From Selaginella moellendorffii (taxonomy: Eukaryota > Streptophyta > Lycopodiopsida > Selaginellales > Selaginellaceae): DNA of 64,000 nucleotides. The notes beneath the pieces were generated by a model that made no database searches, was not told the DNA's origin, and saw only the letters and a list, made by a program, of their open reading frames with translations. How positions within the stretch are numbered: the stretch's first letter is position 1; every line of letters begins with the position of its first letter. Below are positions 1-11,463 of this stretch, piece after piece. Location: positions 1,496,983 through 1,560,982 of the forward strand of contig NW_003314281.1 in assembly GCF_000143415.4 (NCBI RefSeq), read 5' to 3'. A program made the position numbers and the translations under genes.

Positions 1-813
1 TGTCCACAAACGCTCTTACGCTTGGTAAGTTCCACGAGACGATATCTAGTCATCCAGCTCAAGCACAAGGAGGTGCCCCGAGTAGGTGCCGGGATAGGTG
101 ATGGACTTGTGAAGAAACCCAAGTCATCCCCGTGAAAAGTTTTGCTCTTTCCCTGTTGTAGCAGCTTAATGTCTTGGAGGACATGGAAGCTCAAGATTGT
201 GAAGCTACATAAAGCTCTTGTGAGCTAGCTGTTTTAGAAACATTGCAAATTTTTAAAAAGACAAGATTTGAGAAAATACAGGACATTAGGTTAGATCTAG
301 ATTTCATGGTTGAAAAATCAACTTTTTTGGTGGGCTAGAAGGATCCCTGCGGCATTCAGTGAGTATGCCATGGGAAAATTGGCAAGGCGTAATTTCATTA
401 CTTTTCGAACGAAGACACTGAAAAGAGAAAGAAAAAAGAAAAAAAGAAAGAAAAGGGGGCCTTCGTACCTCTTGAAAAGCTCTCATCTGGTTGCTGCAGG
501 CATCAGCTGCAAGATGAAAAGAGTGGATCCTCGCGCTCGAGGACCGCGCGTTTGGAGAATCTATAGCGTCAAGAACAGCCTTGGCGTCGTTTACGCTGCC
601 ACACTTTCCAAACATCTGGATCATAAGATGGGGGAGATAGGGGCTGGTGTCATTGAATTGGCTATCGGCAATGATCCGGTGGACGAGCCTCGCATCGCTG
701 GGACTCCTGCTCCTCCCAACGTTCCTCACGATCTCTCCCAGCTCCTGGATCGTCTCGGCTCTATGCCAATCCCTCTTGAGCGCGTGCTTGACGAGCTTCT
801 TCCAAGAGATCAT
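1..813 (-). pseudogene. Decayed PPR gene, N-terminal part
   Basis: From 813 the minus strand encodes a PPR N-terminus (a 'MIQMFGKCGSVNDAK'-type motif, then 'LDAIDSPN'), but the usual following motif is scrambled. A plausible 48-nt intron lies near 420-467. Positions 1-115 match, with about 80% identity by eye and two internal deletions, the intact neighbour at about 2250-2455, and the reading frame there is broken. The start overlaps the 3' end of the intact PPR gene by about 50 nt. I infer a former tandem PPR copy that has decayed and runs off the window edge. An expressed short gene cannot be excluded. Confidence 0.6.
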
Positions 814-2623
814 CGTCGAGGATCATCGCTTGCCTTCTTCGCGATGGCTGCTGCTTGTAGAAACTGGAGAGAAGAACATAGTGAGCGCCATCTTCTGGAT
901 CGAGCTCCGCGGCATTCGCTGCCGCGAGATCCGCGCGAATCCCATCGCCGTGGAGCGCGCTCGAATTCAGCAGCATCGACCACGCGAGATTGCTTGGAAA
1001 GAATGGCATCCTGTCGACCAGCTCGTGGGCTTCCTCGATCCGGCCACACCGTCCCAGCAAATCCACCATGCAGCAGTAATGTACCAGCTGCTGATGCTGA
1101 TCTCCATCCTCGCGCATCGAGATCCAGATATCCCAGCCTCGATCCACAAGCCCGCCTCTCCCACACGCCGTGAGCACCGCCGTGTACGTGAGATCCTCCG
1201 GAAGAACACCCTGGAGCCGCATTGCCGAGAAGATATCCAGCGAGCTCGCGATCTCGCCATTCTGCGCGTACCCAGCGATCATCACGTTCCAGGAGATCGC
1301 GTCCCGCTCGGCCATGGCGTCGAAGATCTTCCTGGCATCGCCCATCCGCCCCGAGTGAGCGAATGCCAGTGCCAGGGAATTGCAAGCCGCTGAATCCCTG
1401 CAAGGCATCGCCTGGAAGATCGATCTCGCTTCGTCTAGCTGCTGGATCTGGGCGTGAGCGGTGAGAATCTCCGTCCACGAGACGATGCTCCGCGTCTCCA
1501 TCGCCAGGAAGAAGTTCCAGGCCTCTTGGATCCGGCAGCTGGCCACGAAGCCTTGGAGCATTGCGTTCCACGACACCACATCGCGATCCGGCATGGAATC
1601 AAAGAAGAGCTTCGCGTCTTCGATGGTTGCGCGCTCCACGGAGATGGTGAGCATCGCATTCCAGGCGCTCAAGCTCAACGCTGGAAGTCTCTCAAACACT
1701 CTCCGGGCTTCTCCCAGGAAGCCCAGCCGGGCAAATGCTACGAGCATGAGAGACCACGACACAGCATTGCGTTCTGGCATTAAATCGAAAAGATTCTTCG
1801 CGTCATTTAATGATCCACACTCGGCATATCCTTGCAACGTTGCCGTCCACGTCACAACGTCGTGAAGTGGCATCCTTTCGGCAAAGGTTTGCGCTTTATC
1901 AATATGCCGAGCATGGGCAAATGCTGCTACCATGGCATTCCACGCGAATTCGTTCCGATGGCGCATCGCGAAGAACACAAACTGCGCTTCCTCCAAGTAC
2001 TGGTTTTGAATGTAGCCCGCAAGAATCGCTGTTGCAGAGACGAGATCAAACACCGGCATCGACTCAAAGACGCTCCTTGCAAGGGAGACTTGCCCGCAAC
2101 GGGCATGCGCAGTAATGAGGCAATTCCACGAGAGTATCGTCCTGCTGGTCATGGAATCAAACGCAGCCCTGGCGCGATCGATCTGCCCGGCGTGGGTGTA
2201 GCACTGGATCATCGTCGTCCAGGTGATGGCATCCAGCGCCGGGGTCCTGTCCGCAACCGCTCTTGCGCTTGTAAAGCTCCCATTCGCCACCAGCGCTGCC
2301 AGGAGCAAATTCCAGGAGACGATGTTGCGCTGTGGCATGGAATCGAAGATGTTCTTGGTGTGATCTAGCCGCCCAGCTCGAGCGCAGGCCTGGGCGAGGA
2401 GATGCCACGAGTAGATGTTGGGATGGGCAATGGACTGGAAGATGGATCGTGCCTCGTCGAGGCTGCCACAGATGGAGTACATCCCAAGGAGCAAATTGGA
2501 GAGGTATGTGCTGCATTGGAGAAAGCCTGAGCGAGCAAGCCGGTAGTGAATTGCCCGCCCTTGTTGCAAATCCCTCTTTTTGATGCACTCCTTTAGTTTA
2601 AGAGCCCAAAGGTTTCCATCCAT
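761..2623 (-). CDS. PPR protein, 31-aa motif type with E-like C-terminus
   Basis: Single-exon 620-residue pentatricopeptide repeat protein. It starts at the ATG at 2621-2623 and stops with TAG at 761-763. A short N-terminal region ('GRAIHYRLARSG', 'NLLLGMYSICGSLDEA') is followed by about a dozen repeats of 31 residues of the form 'D-V-V-S-W-N-A-M-L-x-A', which are S/SS-type motifs. The end ('CCMVDLLGRCGRIEEAHEL', then 'LDPEDGAHYVLLSSFY') is an E-type region. There is no DYW deaminase domain. By family, such proteins bind organelle transcripts sequence-specifically, usually for C-to-U editing. No transit peptide is obvious. The upstream gene at 2891 is divergent. Confidence 0.93.
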   Translation of the reverse strand: MDGNLWALKLKECIKKRDLQQGRAIHYRLARSGFLQCSTYLSNLLLGMYSICGSLDEARSIFQSIAHPNIYSWHLLAQACARAGRLDHTKNIFDSMPQRNIVSWNLLLAALVANGSFTSARAVADRTPALDAITWTTMIQCYTHAGQIDRARAAFDSMTSRTILSWNCLITAHARCGQVSLARSVFESMPVFDLVSATAILAGYIQNQYLEEAQFVFFAMRHRNEFAWNAMVAAFAHARHIDKAQTFAERMPLHDVVTWTATLQGYAECGSLNDAKNLFDLMPERNAVSWSLMLVAFARLGFLGEARRVFERLPALSLSAWNAMLTISVERATIEDAKLFFDSMPDRDVVSWNAMLQGFVASCRIQEAWNFFLAMETRSIVSWTEILTAHAQIQQLDEARSIFQAMPCRDSAACNSLALAFAHSGRMGDARKIFDAMAERDAISWNVMIAGYAQNGEIASSLDIFSAMRLQGVLPEDLTYTAVLTACGRGGLVDRGWDIWISMREDGDQHQQLVHYCCMVDLLGRCGRIEEAHELVDRMPFFPSNLAWSMLLNSSALHGDGIRADLAAANAAELDPEDGAHYVLLSSFYKQQPSRRRQAMILDDDLLEEARQARAQEGLA

Positions 2624-2890
2624 GCAAAAACGATACCCACTATAACTAATTTAATGTCAAAGTTTAGTTATTTCTGGTTAGATTGAATGATTTGCTAATA
2701 CTAGTTTCAACTCGAGAGCTTGATTTTGGCATGAATCTGGGAAATGGACCCATTGTCACGTGGACCACTCATCTTCGCCATGGAAATTGTGGTTGTGGAT
2801 TGGAAAATCAACTCGAGACTCTGGTGGGGTGCCGGGTTCGATTTCGATCCAGTGCTCCAGTGAGAAGGTCTGGATGAAAAGAAAGAGAAG
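2624..2890. promoter_or_regulatory. Divergent intergenic promoter region
   Basis: A 267-bp spacer lies between the start codons of the minus-strand PPR gene and the plus-strand CAAD-like gene, so both promoters and 5' UTRs must fit here. I see no clear TATA box or conserved element. The inference rests only on gene orientation. Confidence 0.5.
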
Positions 2891-5218
2891 ATGGTGTTCG
2901 TGTCGGTGGAGGCAAGGCCACGAATTCACATTCCACTGACCACGGTACGCATCATTCGTTCCACACCCGAGAAAATACCTCCTTTTTCTGTGTTCTCCAG
3001 CACAGATTTGCTGCTCACAAATCCGAGGGCGCGGGCGAGACCTCTGATTCCGGGACCGATGCTGCGGTGCGAATCTCAACGCTGGACGAGCGGCAGTGCT
3101 GCAAATTCATGCCGCTCGCCATGCCCGCCACGAAATCCTCGTCCAAGCTGCGCTCTTTCAAAAGGATTTCCAGGAACTCGATCAGCTCCTCGGCCTCCGG
3201 CCACAGCCACGACCTGGGCTCTGGCAAATCCGACGAGAATGCGGCCGATTGGATCAACTCGGCCGTCAAAGACCCTCTTGTGGAGATTGACCCAGTGACC
3301 ATGGAGCAGCTACTTAAGAACAGGGGAGTAGATTCTTCGGCTGGGAGCACCACTCCAGTCGCGATTTCTCCGCAGCCTCTTTGGCAACTCTTTTCGTCGC
3401 CGGCGCCGCAAGGATTTGGGAGCGTTCTTTTGGCTTTGGGTGCTACCATTTTCGTCGCAAGCCTTGCTACCGTGGGTTACTTGATGAGAAATCGCAGCCA
3501 GGGGATCGAGAAGGTCAATTCCTCCAAGGATGGTATTTTTTTCCAAGGAGGGAAATCGCTCGCAGTGGTGGACCCAGGATTGGATGATCCTTCTTATTTG
3601 AGTGATGAGGAGAGGAGGCTGGATTTGCAGAGCATTGTCGATGGTGGCGGGGATGGATCGTCCGAAAGTGATGGTGTTGGCGACGCCTCCAGAGAAGAGA
3701 TCTTTGCAACCCCGAGTGAATTGAAACACCAGAGCTCGTCCGAGGGTGGTGAAATCTTCTTCAAAGAAAACACTGGCAAATTAGAGTTTGAAGATCTGAA
3801 AGTCCAGGAACCAGCGAGTTTTTCTGACGAGGTGACAACCAGTTCAGAAGACCATGAAGATCGCACTAGAGGCTTTGAGGGTTTTGAGGCTAGCGGATCA
3901 AAAGGTAGTAGCGACTTGGAAGAAGATATGGTCACTCCTGAGGTGGTGGTAGCAGCTGCCATAGCAGCGACAGCCTCGCTAAGCAGAGAATTCCAAAGAG
4001 CCATCACGGAGAAAAGACAGGAAGCTCACGTCGAAAGCTTGGAGGAAATACTCGTGGCTGAGATGGATGAATCGAGTGAGTCGAGTGAGTCGGAGGATGA
4101 CGTGCTGACGAATGATATAGTTAGAGATGTTCTGGCGGACTTGGCTGCTCTGGAAGCGATGGAAAGAGAGAAAGCCGCCATGAATCGTGTCGGAAGCTTG
4201 GATGGAGCCAGAAACACTTGGGGAGATGACGAGTTGAAGGCAGTAGAAAAAGCTCGAGATGGTTTGGATGAAGCTACAAGCACCGCTTCAGAGTTGTATG
4301 GAAGCTCTAGAGTTGACGACAAAGTTCTGGCTCGACAGTCACTTAGAAGACAAGAAAAAGCGATTCCATCTTACAAATCAAATGATGGTGTTCAAACAGT
4401 TGACTATGGTGATACCCACAAAGGTCACGAAACAAAGCAAGGAGAAGAACTAGGAAGAATCCATAGCTCCGATGATTCACAAGAGAAGGTACTTCTAATT
4501 CCATCCTTGAATGAATTTTATTTTGTAACGTGTGTTTTGTTCCAGGAAGTTCTTTCTTTGAAAGCTTATCCATCAGCTGATGTTGATGTGGAGGTGACTC
4601 AATTGATTCCCAACTTTACTTTTCACTCAGTTTTTACACAATCTTTTGCAGAAACTTAGTTACGCTCCTGGTCAACATTCTCGAGACAATATGGTATGGT
4701 GATTTTGAAATTTGGTATGCTGATTTTGATGTCATTACCGATTCCACCAGTGGATGACAAACTCAAAAAAAAATGATAATCAGATGGTTTGTTTATTTTG
4801 TTTATTTTGTTTATTTTATTTTCATTTTCTAAATATGTTAAATATCAGATTTACAAAGATTACAAAGAGGAGATCAAAAAAATTGTACAAGCTATAGTTC
4901 CAGCAGTTGCAGTTGGAGCTGGTGCAATAAGCATGATTAATGGAGGTAATTTCATTTTCTTTTATTCTCTGTTACTATTTTTCTTTTATTAGTTGATGCT
5001 GCACTAGAAATGGTGGGTTTTGCTGCAACTACAAGCTTTGTATGGTATGATTTACTATGGGCTGAAACTAGGTAAGAAAAATTATAAGTACTAAAATAAA
5101 TTTACATTTGTGGCTTTCTCATAGGCAAAATCTTTATAAGGACTTTCAAGGCATAAAAAATCACAAGGAGTTGCTTCAATTTTTAAGATCTAAGAAAATT
5201 GTTCAACCAAAGGTTTAG
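2891..5218 (+). CDS. Acidic membrane protein with C-terminal CURT1/CAAD-like hairpin
   Basis: Seven exons join in phase: 2891-2944, 3001-4488, 4546-4593, 4652-4693, 4849-4945, 4993-5071 and 5125-5218. They give about 633 residues. The ATG at 2891 is preferred because the 56-nt intron joins it exactly to the long exon, which has no ATG of its own near its start. A hydrophobic segment lies at about 156-178 ('SVLLALGATIFVASLATVG'). A long Glu/Ser-rich, probably disordered region follows. The last 90 residues contain two hydrophobic helices and an amphipathic tail ('LEMVGFAATTSFVWYDLLW', 'AETRQNLYKDF'). That layout resembles the CAAD domain of thylakoid CURT1 proteins. The domain call is by eye. 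The 3' exons are strikingly AT-rich. Confidence 0.7.
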
Positions 5219-5304
5219 AAAAATTTATATTCTTTATATAAGTCATTACCACGATAAAATTAATGTTAAAATTAAAACTTATCATCATCATTTTGCCCTA
5301 AACT

Positions 5305-5390
5305 TGTAAGGAAGAAAGGTATATACCCCTATATAGAATATCCTCTATCATGCTCAAAATACTTATATCAAAAAATCTTTATGCTCCAAA
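5305..5390 (+). repeat. Dispersed direct repeat, copy 1 (mate at 10238)
   Basis: A block containing 'aggaagaaaggtatatac' and a following 'aatatcctct' stretch recurs with small differences at about 10238-10330 in the same orientation, 4.9 kb away. The copies may be LTR remnants of one element or fragments of a repeat family. Boundaries are approximate. Confidence 0.5.
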
Positions 5391-6605
5391 ATGCTTTACA
5401 ACAAGTGACCATGTGTGCATTGAACAGCCCCTTCACATAAAAAGAACCCATGACCTATAACTGTAAAAATTTGTAGCCAAAGAAAGCAAATACCCAAAAC
5501 AAGTAACTACAAAAAGAGAGTGAAATGACGAAAAAATAAAAAAGATAGAAGTGTGGAGTTTGAAGACAAAGGGAAAATTTAGTGGAAAACTCTATAATTA
5601 AATTAAACTTTTGATCCAATAAAAAAAGGAGAAAAGTGAAAGAATAAAGAAATACAAAAAAGAAAAGAGCAAAGAGAATGAAGTTTTGCAAGCTTAAAAC
5701 TCTTATGCAGCACGTCTAAAATCACTAACCAAAAGAGTATCTTAAGTGTCATTATGAAATCCTAGAACTTGCCATTTGAAATGGAATAAAACTCATATCA
5801 AGTATCCATGATAAAGTATATGGTGCCTAGAGATGTACTTGAAAGTCACACATTAGTGCATAAGAGATCACAATAGGGTGGATACATTGCTTTCATAGTT
5901 AGCCAAAAAAAGCCTCTTGTGAAAACTCTACTATAACACTAAATGTTGGCAATAAGAGAAGATCATTGTTTTTTAGAGATAGTAATGTGTGCTCAGCTTA
6001 GAGACTTGCAATAGCCTCCTCCACCAAATCTAGTATAAGCTCAGCCTCAAATAAAGAGGTCATATTCTTTAGAGAACTCTTCCACAAAGGAGAGGTATCT
6101 ATAAGAAACTCCATAATGTTTTTCTTCACAATTTCCTGGTGCTCTAGCTGCTCCAAAGGTGATATAACCTCAATATGAGTACTTTAAAGCTCCTTTGCTA
6201 GTTGTGGAAGCAAAATTATGCCTTGATCAATTGCTAGCTCTAAATCCCTTATAGTGGGCATTTGGGGAATTTCTAAAATCTTTGCCATATCTTGCATTTG
6301 ATTGGTCTCAAACACATTTTGAATATATGAATATATATTTGAGAATCCCATGTTAATGTTGTCTAGTAAGTAGGAATCAATGTTGCTGCATTCCACCATC
6401 ATAGTTTTTAGCAACTGTGCAATAGAAAGAATCTATGAGATAAGGGCATCCAATTGAATGTGTGATGGACCTAGAGGCTCTAGGATGGAGTCCTCCTCAT
6501 TTCTCCAAGAATGCTTTGGTCTTGGGTAGTTATAAACTTCCAAGTCTGGCAAACTTTCATTGTAAAGAAGTTGCAGGAAAACCATAAATAGATTATCATA
6601 CTGTA

Positions 6606-6840
6606 AGTGACTAAATTTTCCATTCTACTTTAATCACTTAACCACACCTCTAACCACTTGGAAGAGTCTCACTCACAATCTCCATAAGTCCTCTTTCGGA
6701 CTTGGGGACTTGCTAGCCCTGAGAATGGCATCCATACCACTCAACCTTTGCACTTGGTCCAAGTGCTTTATGACCAATCCCATGATTGACACCCAAAGTA
6801 CTATCACCATATCAACTTATTACACTAACACTATGCCCAT
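6606..6840 (+). repeat. Dispersed direct repeat, copy 1 (mate at 17956)
   Basis: About 235 bp, beginning near 'gactaaattttccattc' and containing 'gacttgctagccctga', recurs at about 17956-18190 in the same orientation with moderate divergence. The copies are 11.3 kb apart. They could be solo LTRs or fragments of one retroelement family. Confidence 0.6.
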
Positions 6841-7631
6841 TCACCTTTGTCACACTGGTGATCCAACACCACCTACATCACAGTCCCATCTCTCAAAAAC
6901 TGGGCCATCCGTCCATAAGTGATCATCGTAGATCCACTCTTTAATATCCTTAGGATGCTTATAAACATGGGGAATAGCCTTCTCTAATATCCCTTTTTCA
7001 GTCCTCATCAAGTCCCTTTTTGTTCATGGCTGTGTTTGCCAACACTGCCACTGAGTTAAGGCTTGAAGGCACAATCACTACATCCCATTGACCTCTAAGA
7101 CTTCCTTGCAGTATGACTGCATCCTTGGTCACCATACAAGAGGATTACTCCTCTTTCTGTCCACAGTTTGGGACTCTGGGATGACATTTCGAAACACCAC
7201 GACCCTACACGAGCCTCATGGGTACTCTTCCCACCATCTGCCTTTAGGTGCTCTAGCTAGGTGGCTAGAGCAAGGTTTCAATGAGCCACGCCAAATATCC
7301 AAGTAGGTAATGCCACCCACACTTGGACTAAAAGCATTGACCATTCAATCTCCTAAGGGAGTTAAAATTGACTCTTGAACAATTTACCAAATTACCCCAC
7401 TAGTCTATTCATATTCACTTTAGCCTTAGACTTTCTAATGGTTATATCATCACCCAACATGTGGGTATAGCCTTTTTGAACCACACTAGCCTTTCTTGGC
7501 CAAACAAATTCCACTAGAGTCCAACCCACACACTTTCCCTATTATACTTTTGGAACCCCTTACAGCCCAGCCCCCCCCCCCCCTAAGGGACAATTGCTTT
7601 AGGCTTTCACTTAATAGCTTGTATTAGTATT

Positions 7632-8035
7632 TGGACTCGAACTCAGACGCAAACTCGAGCTCGGACTTGAACTCAGACTCGGTCTCGGACTTGGACTCAA
7701 ACTCAAATCTAGTCTCGATCTTGGTCTCGGTCTTGATCTCGGCCTTGGTCTTGGTTCTATCTCGGACTCCATCTTAGGTCCATCTCGGACTCCATCTCAA
7801 GTCCATCTCGGACTCCATCTCAGACTCCATCTCGGGTCCATCTCAAACTCCATCTCGGACTTTATTTTAGACTCCATCTCAAACTCCATCTCGGACTTTA
7901 TTTTAGACTCCATCTCAAACTCCATCTCAAGTCCATCTCAGACTCTGTCTTGGGTCCATCTCAAACTCCATCTTAGACTTTATCTCGAACTCCATTTCAG
8001 ATTCCATCTCAGCTTCCATCTCAAGTCCATCTTGA
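7632..8035 (+). repeat. Degenerate hexamer/dodecamer minisatellite
   Basis: About 400 bp built from 'ctcgga'-like hexamers. The 5' half is 'actcggactcgaactc'-like. The 3' half is organised as 'tccatctcggac'-like 12-mers with many single-base variants. No reading frame or gene is associated. Replication slippage is the likely origin. Confidence 0.85.
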
Positions 8036-9440
8036 CACTTCCACATATCATGTGTTAGTCCTCTTGTGTCCCTTTTCCAGAGACTCACTTATTGCTTGCT
8101 TCGTGTTCATTCCTTGAGCACTTTGTTAAAAGTTTCACTTCCACTCTTGACTTTTCAAGTCAAAACTTTTAATCCAAACATGTTGTGCTCATTTATCTTC
8201 CATTTTGGCCACTACCATATAACACCCTTTTGGCTCCACTTTTGGGGCTCTGGGATTTGTGTCCCATACATACTTCTATGTCTTCATTATGCTCACCACC
8301 TTCTGCTCAACTTGAAGTCTTTGCCCATGCTTATTAAGAAGAGTTGTAGACCATTTTCCATCTAAGATGGTCATTGATCCCAAGTGCTAACATGTATCAC
8401 AATCCACTACTTTATGCCAAGACTGGCTAAAGATGACATAGTTTCAACTATGTGAAGCTTAAGAAATGTTTTAAGAATGATTGTTGTAGTAGATAACATC
8501 TCTATGCCTAGATGATTATAAAGTGTAAAGAAATCATGTTGCTTCCAGTACTAAAGTCCAAGTGTGCTCTATCAATCATTGTATTGGTGATCCCAATTAG
8601 TGAAAAAAATGCACTTGGATCCAACTGAATTGGACAATCCACAAGCTGCATTTGTTCATTAGAAGGTTCTTGGGAAGCATTAGAGTTAGGCTAGAGTCTA
8701 GAGAACTAAACCAATTGGTTAACCAAGCCCTAAATGCATTGGAGTAAGTCACCAAGAGAAACATTGAGTTGGATTGCTTGAATTTACTCTAACAAATGTG
8801 TTGGGAGTGTGGCTTTGGTTTTTTGAGAAAAAGAAACACTTTAATGTAAATTTCTAGGGAAAACTTACCCTAGTTAGGAAGTACCAATTGGAATTGAAAA
8901 TGCTGTTACAAATGCTCGAGAGAAGGGCAAATGCACCTCTATAAGTGGAGATGGTGGTGCTTGATCAAACTTAATAGTAGTTGGGATCTTTTTCTTTTTG
9001 CCACTAGTAATAGTTACAATGGTCTCTTCTATTATAAATTCCACTCATTCAAAAGCTTTGCCACAATCTTGTAGTGGTGGGGCTTTGATGGTTTTTTGTT
9101 GCAATGCTACCTACTAACCATCTACCTGAAGGCTTAAGTTGTCTATAAAGGGCTATATTATAGCTTATTGTTGCTTCTTGGGATGTTGTTTTGGGTGTAG
9201 CTTCCAACAATAATTGCAATGTGAGCAATAATGATGTGGCTTGCAAGAAGAGGCTTGTACCTTGAAAGCATGGATTTCCTCCAAAAGCCACTCTTGCTAT
9301 TGTTGTTGGAGTATGAATTTTTGTTGTTGCTAAAGTAACACAACCTTGTATTGTTGAAGTTTTGACATGGCCGAGTCAACAATAGGAATAGAAGAGTTTG
9401 CAGTTAGTGCCGATGATGATGGGTGTCCTAGAGAGTATAC

Positions 9441-9495
9441 ATTGCCGCAGTGGGAGATAGCCCAAACATTTCTGCCACACTAGAAACATTTAACT
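9441..9495 (-). mobile_element. Retrotransposon Gag zinc-knuckle relic
   Basis: The minus strand reads C-F-stop-C-G-R-N-V-W-A-I-S-H-C. This has the C-x2-C-x4-H-x4-C spacing of a Gag zinc knuckle, with W in place of the His and a stop inside. Upstream on the same strand (to about 9810) a Gag-like but heavily interrupted frame is visible. The element is dead. Confidence 0.5.
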
Positions 9496-10237
9496 TTCAC
9501 ATCAAATCATTCTCAATCTCCATGATATGATCATATATATTGCTACATTTGGAATGGCATCACTTAGCCACCTTTTGTTAAATCCTTAGCTTGAGTCTAG
9601 TCACATAAGTGGAGATAGCTAGATTCTCCTCCTTTGTCACCTCTTTTGCTTAATACATCTTTTAATATTGCTTGAATCATATCATGTAATCAAGCATAAA
9701 TTCATTACCATCTTGCTGAAAGAGAAAAAGCTTATGAAACACTTGTTGTGGGCTCTTCTCCTTTCCCTGCCAATGATCTCACAAACTCTACACATTGTGC
9801 CACATTAGTCAAGATATATAATATTGGGCAAAATTGTCTATGAAGTAGGATCAAATCCCATCCTATCCCATCTACTCAATTTGCTGAAAAATAAGAAACT
9901 AAAATGCAAGAACTAGATTTTTCACCAAAACCCAAAGAAAGTTAAGAAAAATTATGAATGGTAGAATCCTATGCTTAAGAGAATCCATTTGACTTCAAGA
10001 GTGCCTTTAGACATAGATTTTACTACCAAGAACTAAAATCATGCTTAAATTCCTCACAAGCTCTCAAGAACAAGAAAGAAAACATATGGAAATGAGATGG
10101 GCCAGACCCATCCCACTCTAGTTATCATTTTGGTTTATGGCTAACACATCTCTTGCTTGTAAATACACTCAAAACATAGCAAAAAACTCCTCTATAGCCA
10201 AAATTTTATATATTTTCAATCATACCTTCATAACTTT

Positions 10238-10330
10238 CAAGGAAGAAAAATATATACCCCTTTATATGGATATCCTCTCTTACTCTTAAAATATTTCTTA
10301 GGGGGAATATTCAAAAAATCTTTATGTGTA
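10238..10330 (+). repeat. Dispersed direct repeat, copy 2 (mate at 5305)
   Basis: Second copy of the block at 5305-5390, with 'aggaagaaaaatatatac' and the following 'ggatatcctctc'. The orientation is the same. Confidence 0.5.
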
Positions 10331-10551
10331 ACACTCCTCCCACTATATATTTGTATCATAAATCACTTCATAAGGCTTTGATGAGGCTTTAAGAGATAAA
10401 AAATGTGAAAAATTGAACCCTTATTTAACAATTGTTTCAATACCACAAAACCAAATGCTTTTGTGGCTCATTCTATTTGAATGGTATGTTTGTACACAAC
10501 AATTGTATTAAAGGAATAACCACCTCTATAAATCTGTCTTATAAATGTTAA

Positions 10552-10875
10552 TTAGTTATACCAAAACTTAACTAAATATTCCACTTTTGACTTTGCAAAT
10601 TCATATTTATTTTTATTTACATCAATTTTATTTTGATGTAATAGCAAAAGAACCCTGTAAAAATGCACCTTATGCTCCCCTATATTTCCATTAAAAACAA
10701 GAATATCGTCTAAGAAAATCTTTATAAATTCATGTAAATAATAATCAAACACTTTCATTATCAATTGAGAAAATGTGGCTGGAACATTTGTCAATCCAAA
10801 CAGTATAATTGTGAAGTCAAAATGGCTTAAGTTCATGTTAAACACTATTTTAGAGATAGATATATCATTTATCAC
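10552..10875 (-). mobile_element. Ty3/gypsy reverse transcriptase fragment
   Basis: The minus-strand open frame shows the Ty3/gypsy RT core. A 'FGLTNVPATFSQLI' segment is followed by 'IFLDDILVFN', whose F-L-D-D box carries the catalytic Asp pair, then an E-H-K-V-H segment and 'KYEFAKSKVEYL'. Only about 107 residues remain open, without integrase, protease or intact ends. The Gag relic at 9.45 kb lies downstream on the same strand, which is the wrong order for one intact element, so at least two insertions or a rearrangement are implied. Confidence 0.85.
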
Positions 10876-11463
10876 AATTTAGTAATATCCACTCTTCATA
10901 TCAATCTTGGTCACTAAGTTTGTTTAAGATATTATCCACACATGACATCAATATCTTATCCTTCATTATTTTTTTATTCAAGGTATAAAATTTGCATTTA
11001 TGCATTAGGTATGCTAAACACAAACTTACTTCACTGAATAAATCCAAACTTAAATAATTCTTTAACTTGTCTTTGTCTTTAAACCTTTATATAGCTTTAG
11101 CATAATCTCATATTCTAACGTTGACATTTTGTAAAGCTTAATTTCTTTTATCTTATGCAAAATATACATGCCAGTTTGTTGGTCTTAAGTTCTTGGAGTG
11201 GATTTGTCTAGATTCACGAGCTTAAGCTCGCAAAAGTCTGGTTCTTTTTTAGAAGTTCTCAATTGGATCACATTTAATGCAAATCTTCATTGTGTAAAAT
11301 TGATTTATTTTGTTCACATGGACACTAAGGAAAGGCCAAGAGTAGTAGAGTCACCTTAGAGGCAAATGGCCCAAAAGTAGCACCAAACTACTCTTTACAC
11401 TTTACACTTGTTTAGTCCTTATGGAACATTGGACATTGCTCTGAAAGCCCATGAGTCATAAAT

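Larger units (their letters stand above)
5219..11463. other. AT-rich intergenic region with retrotransposon relics
   Basis: About 6.2 kb without a supportable host gene. It holds scattered LTR-retrotransposon relics, direct repeats and a minisatellite, listed separately. Open frames here are short and have no recognisable domains beyond those relics. A 13-nt poly-C run occurs at 7571-7583. Confidence 0.7.

Noticed and set aside
4694-4848. Extra exon between exons 4 and 5 of the CAAD-like gene
   Set aside because: Candidate acceptors at 4750 and 4783 lead to stops. Direct joining of 4693 to 4849 keeps phase.
7632-8035. CRISPR-like array
   Set aside because: Units are short, contiguous and degenerate, with no unique spacers, and the genome is eukaryotic.
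8066-8365. 99-residue plus-strand frame in the AT-rich region
   Set aside because: No domain, no exon signals and repeat-like surroundings. It is probably chance.
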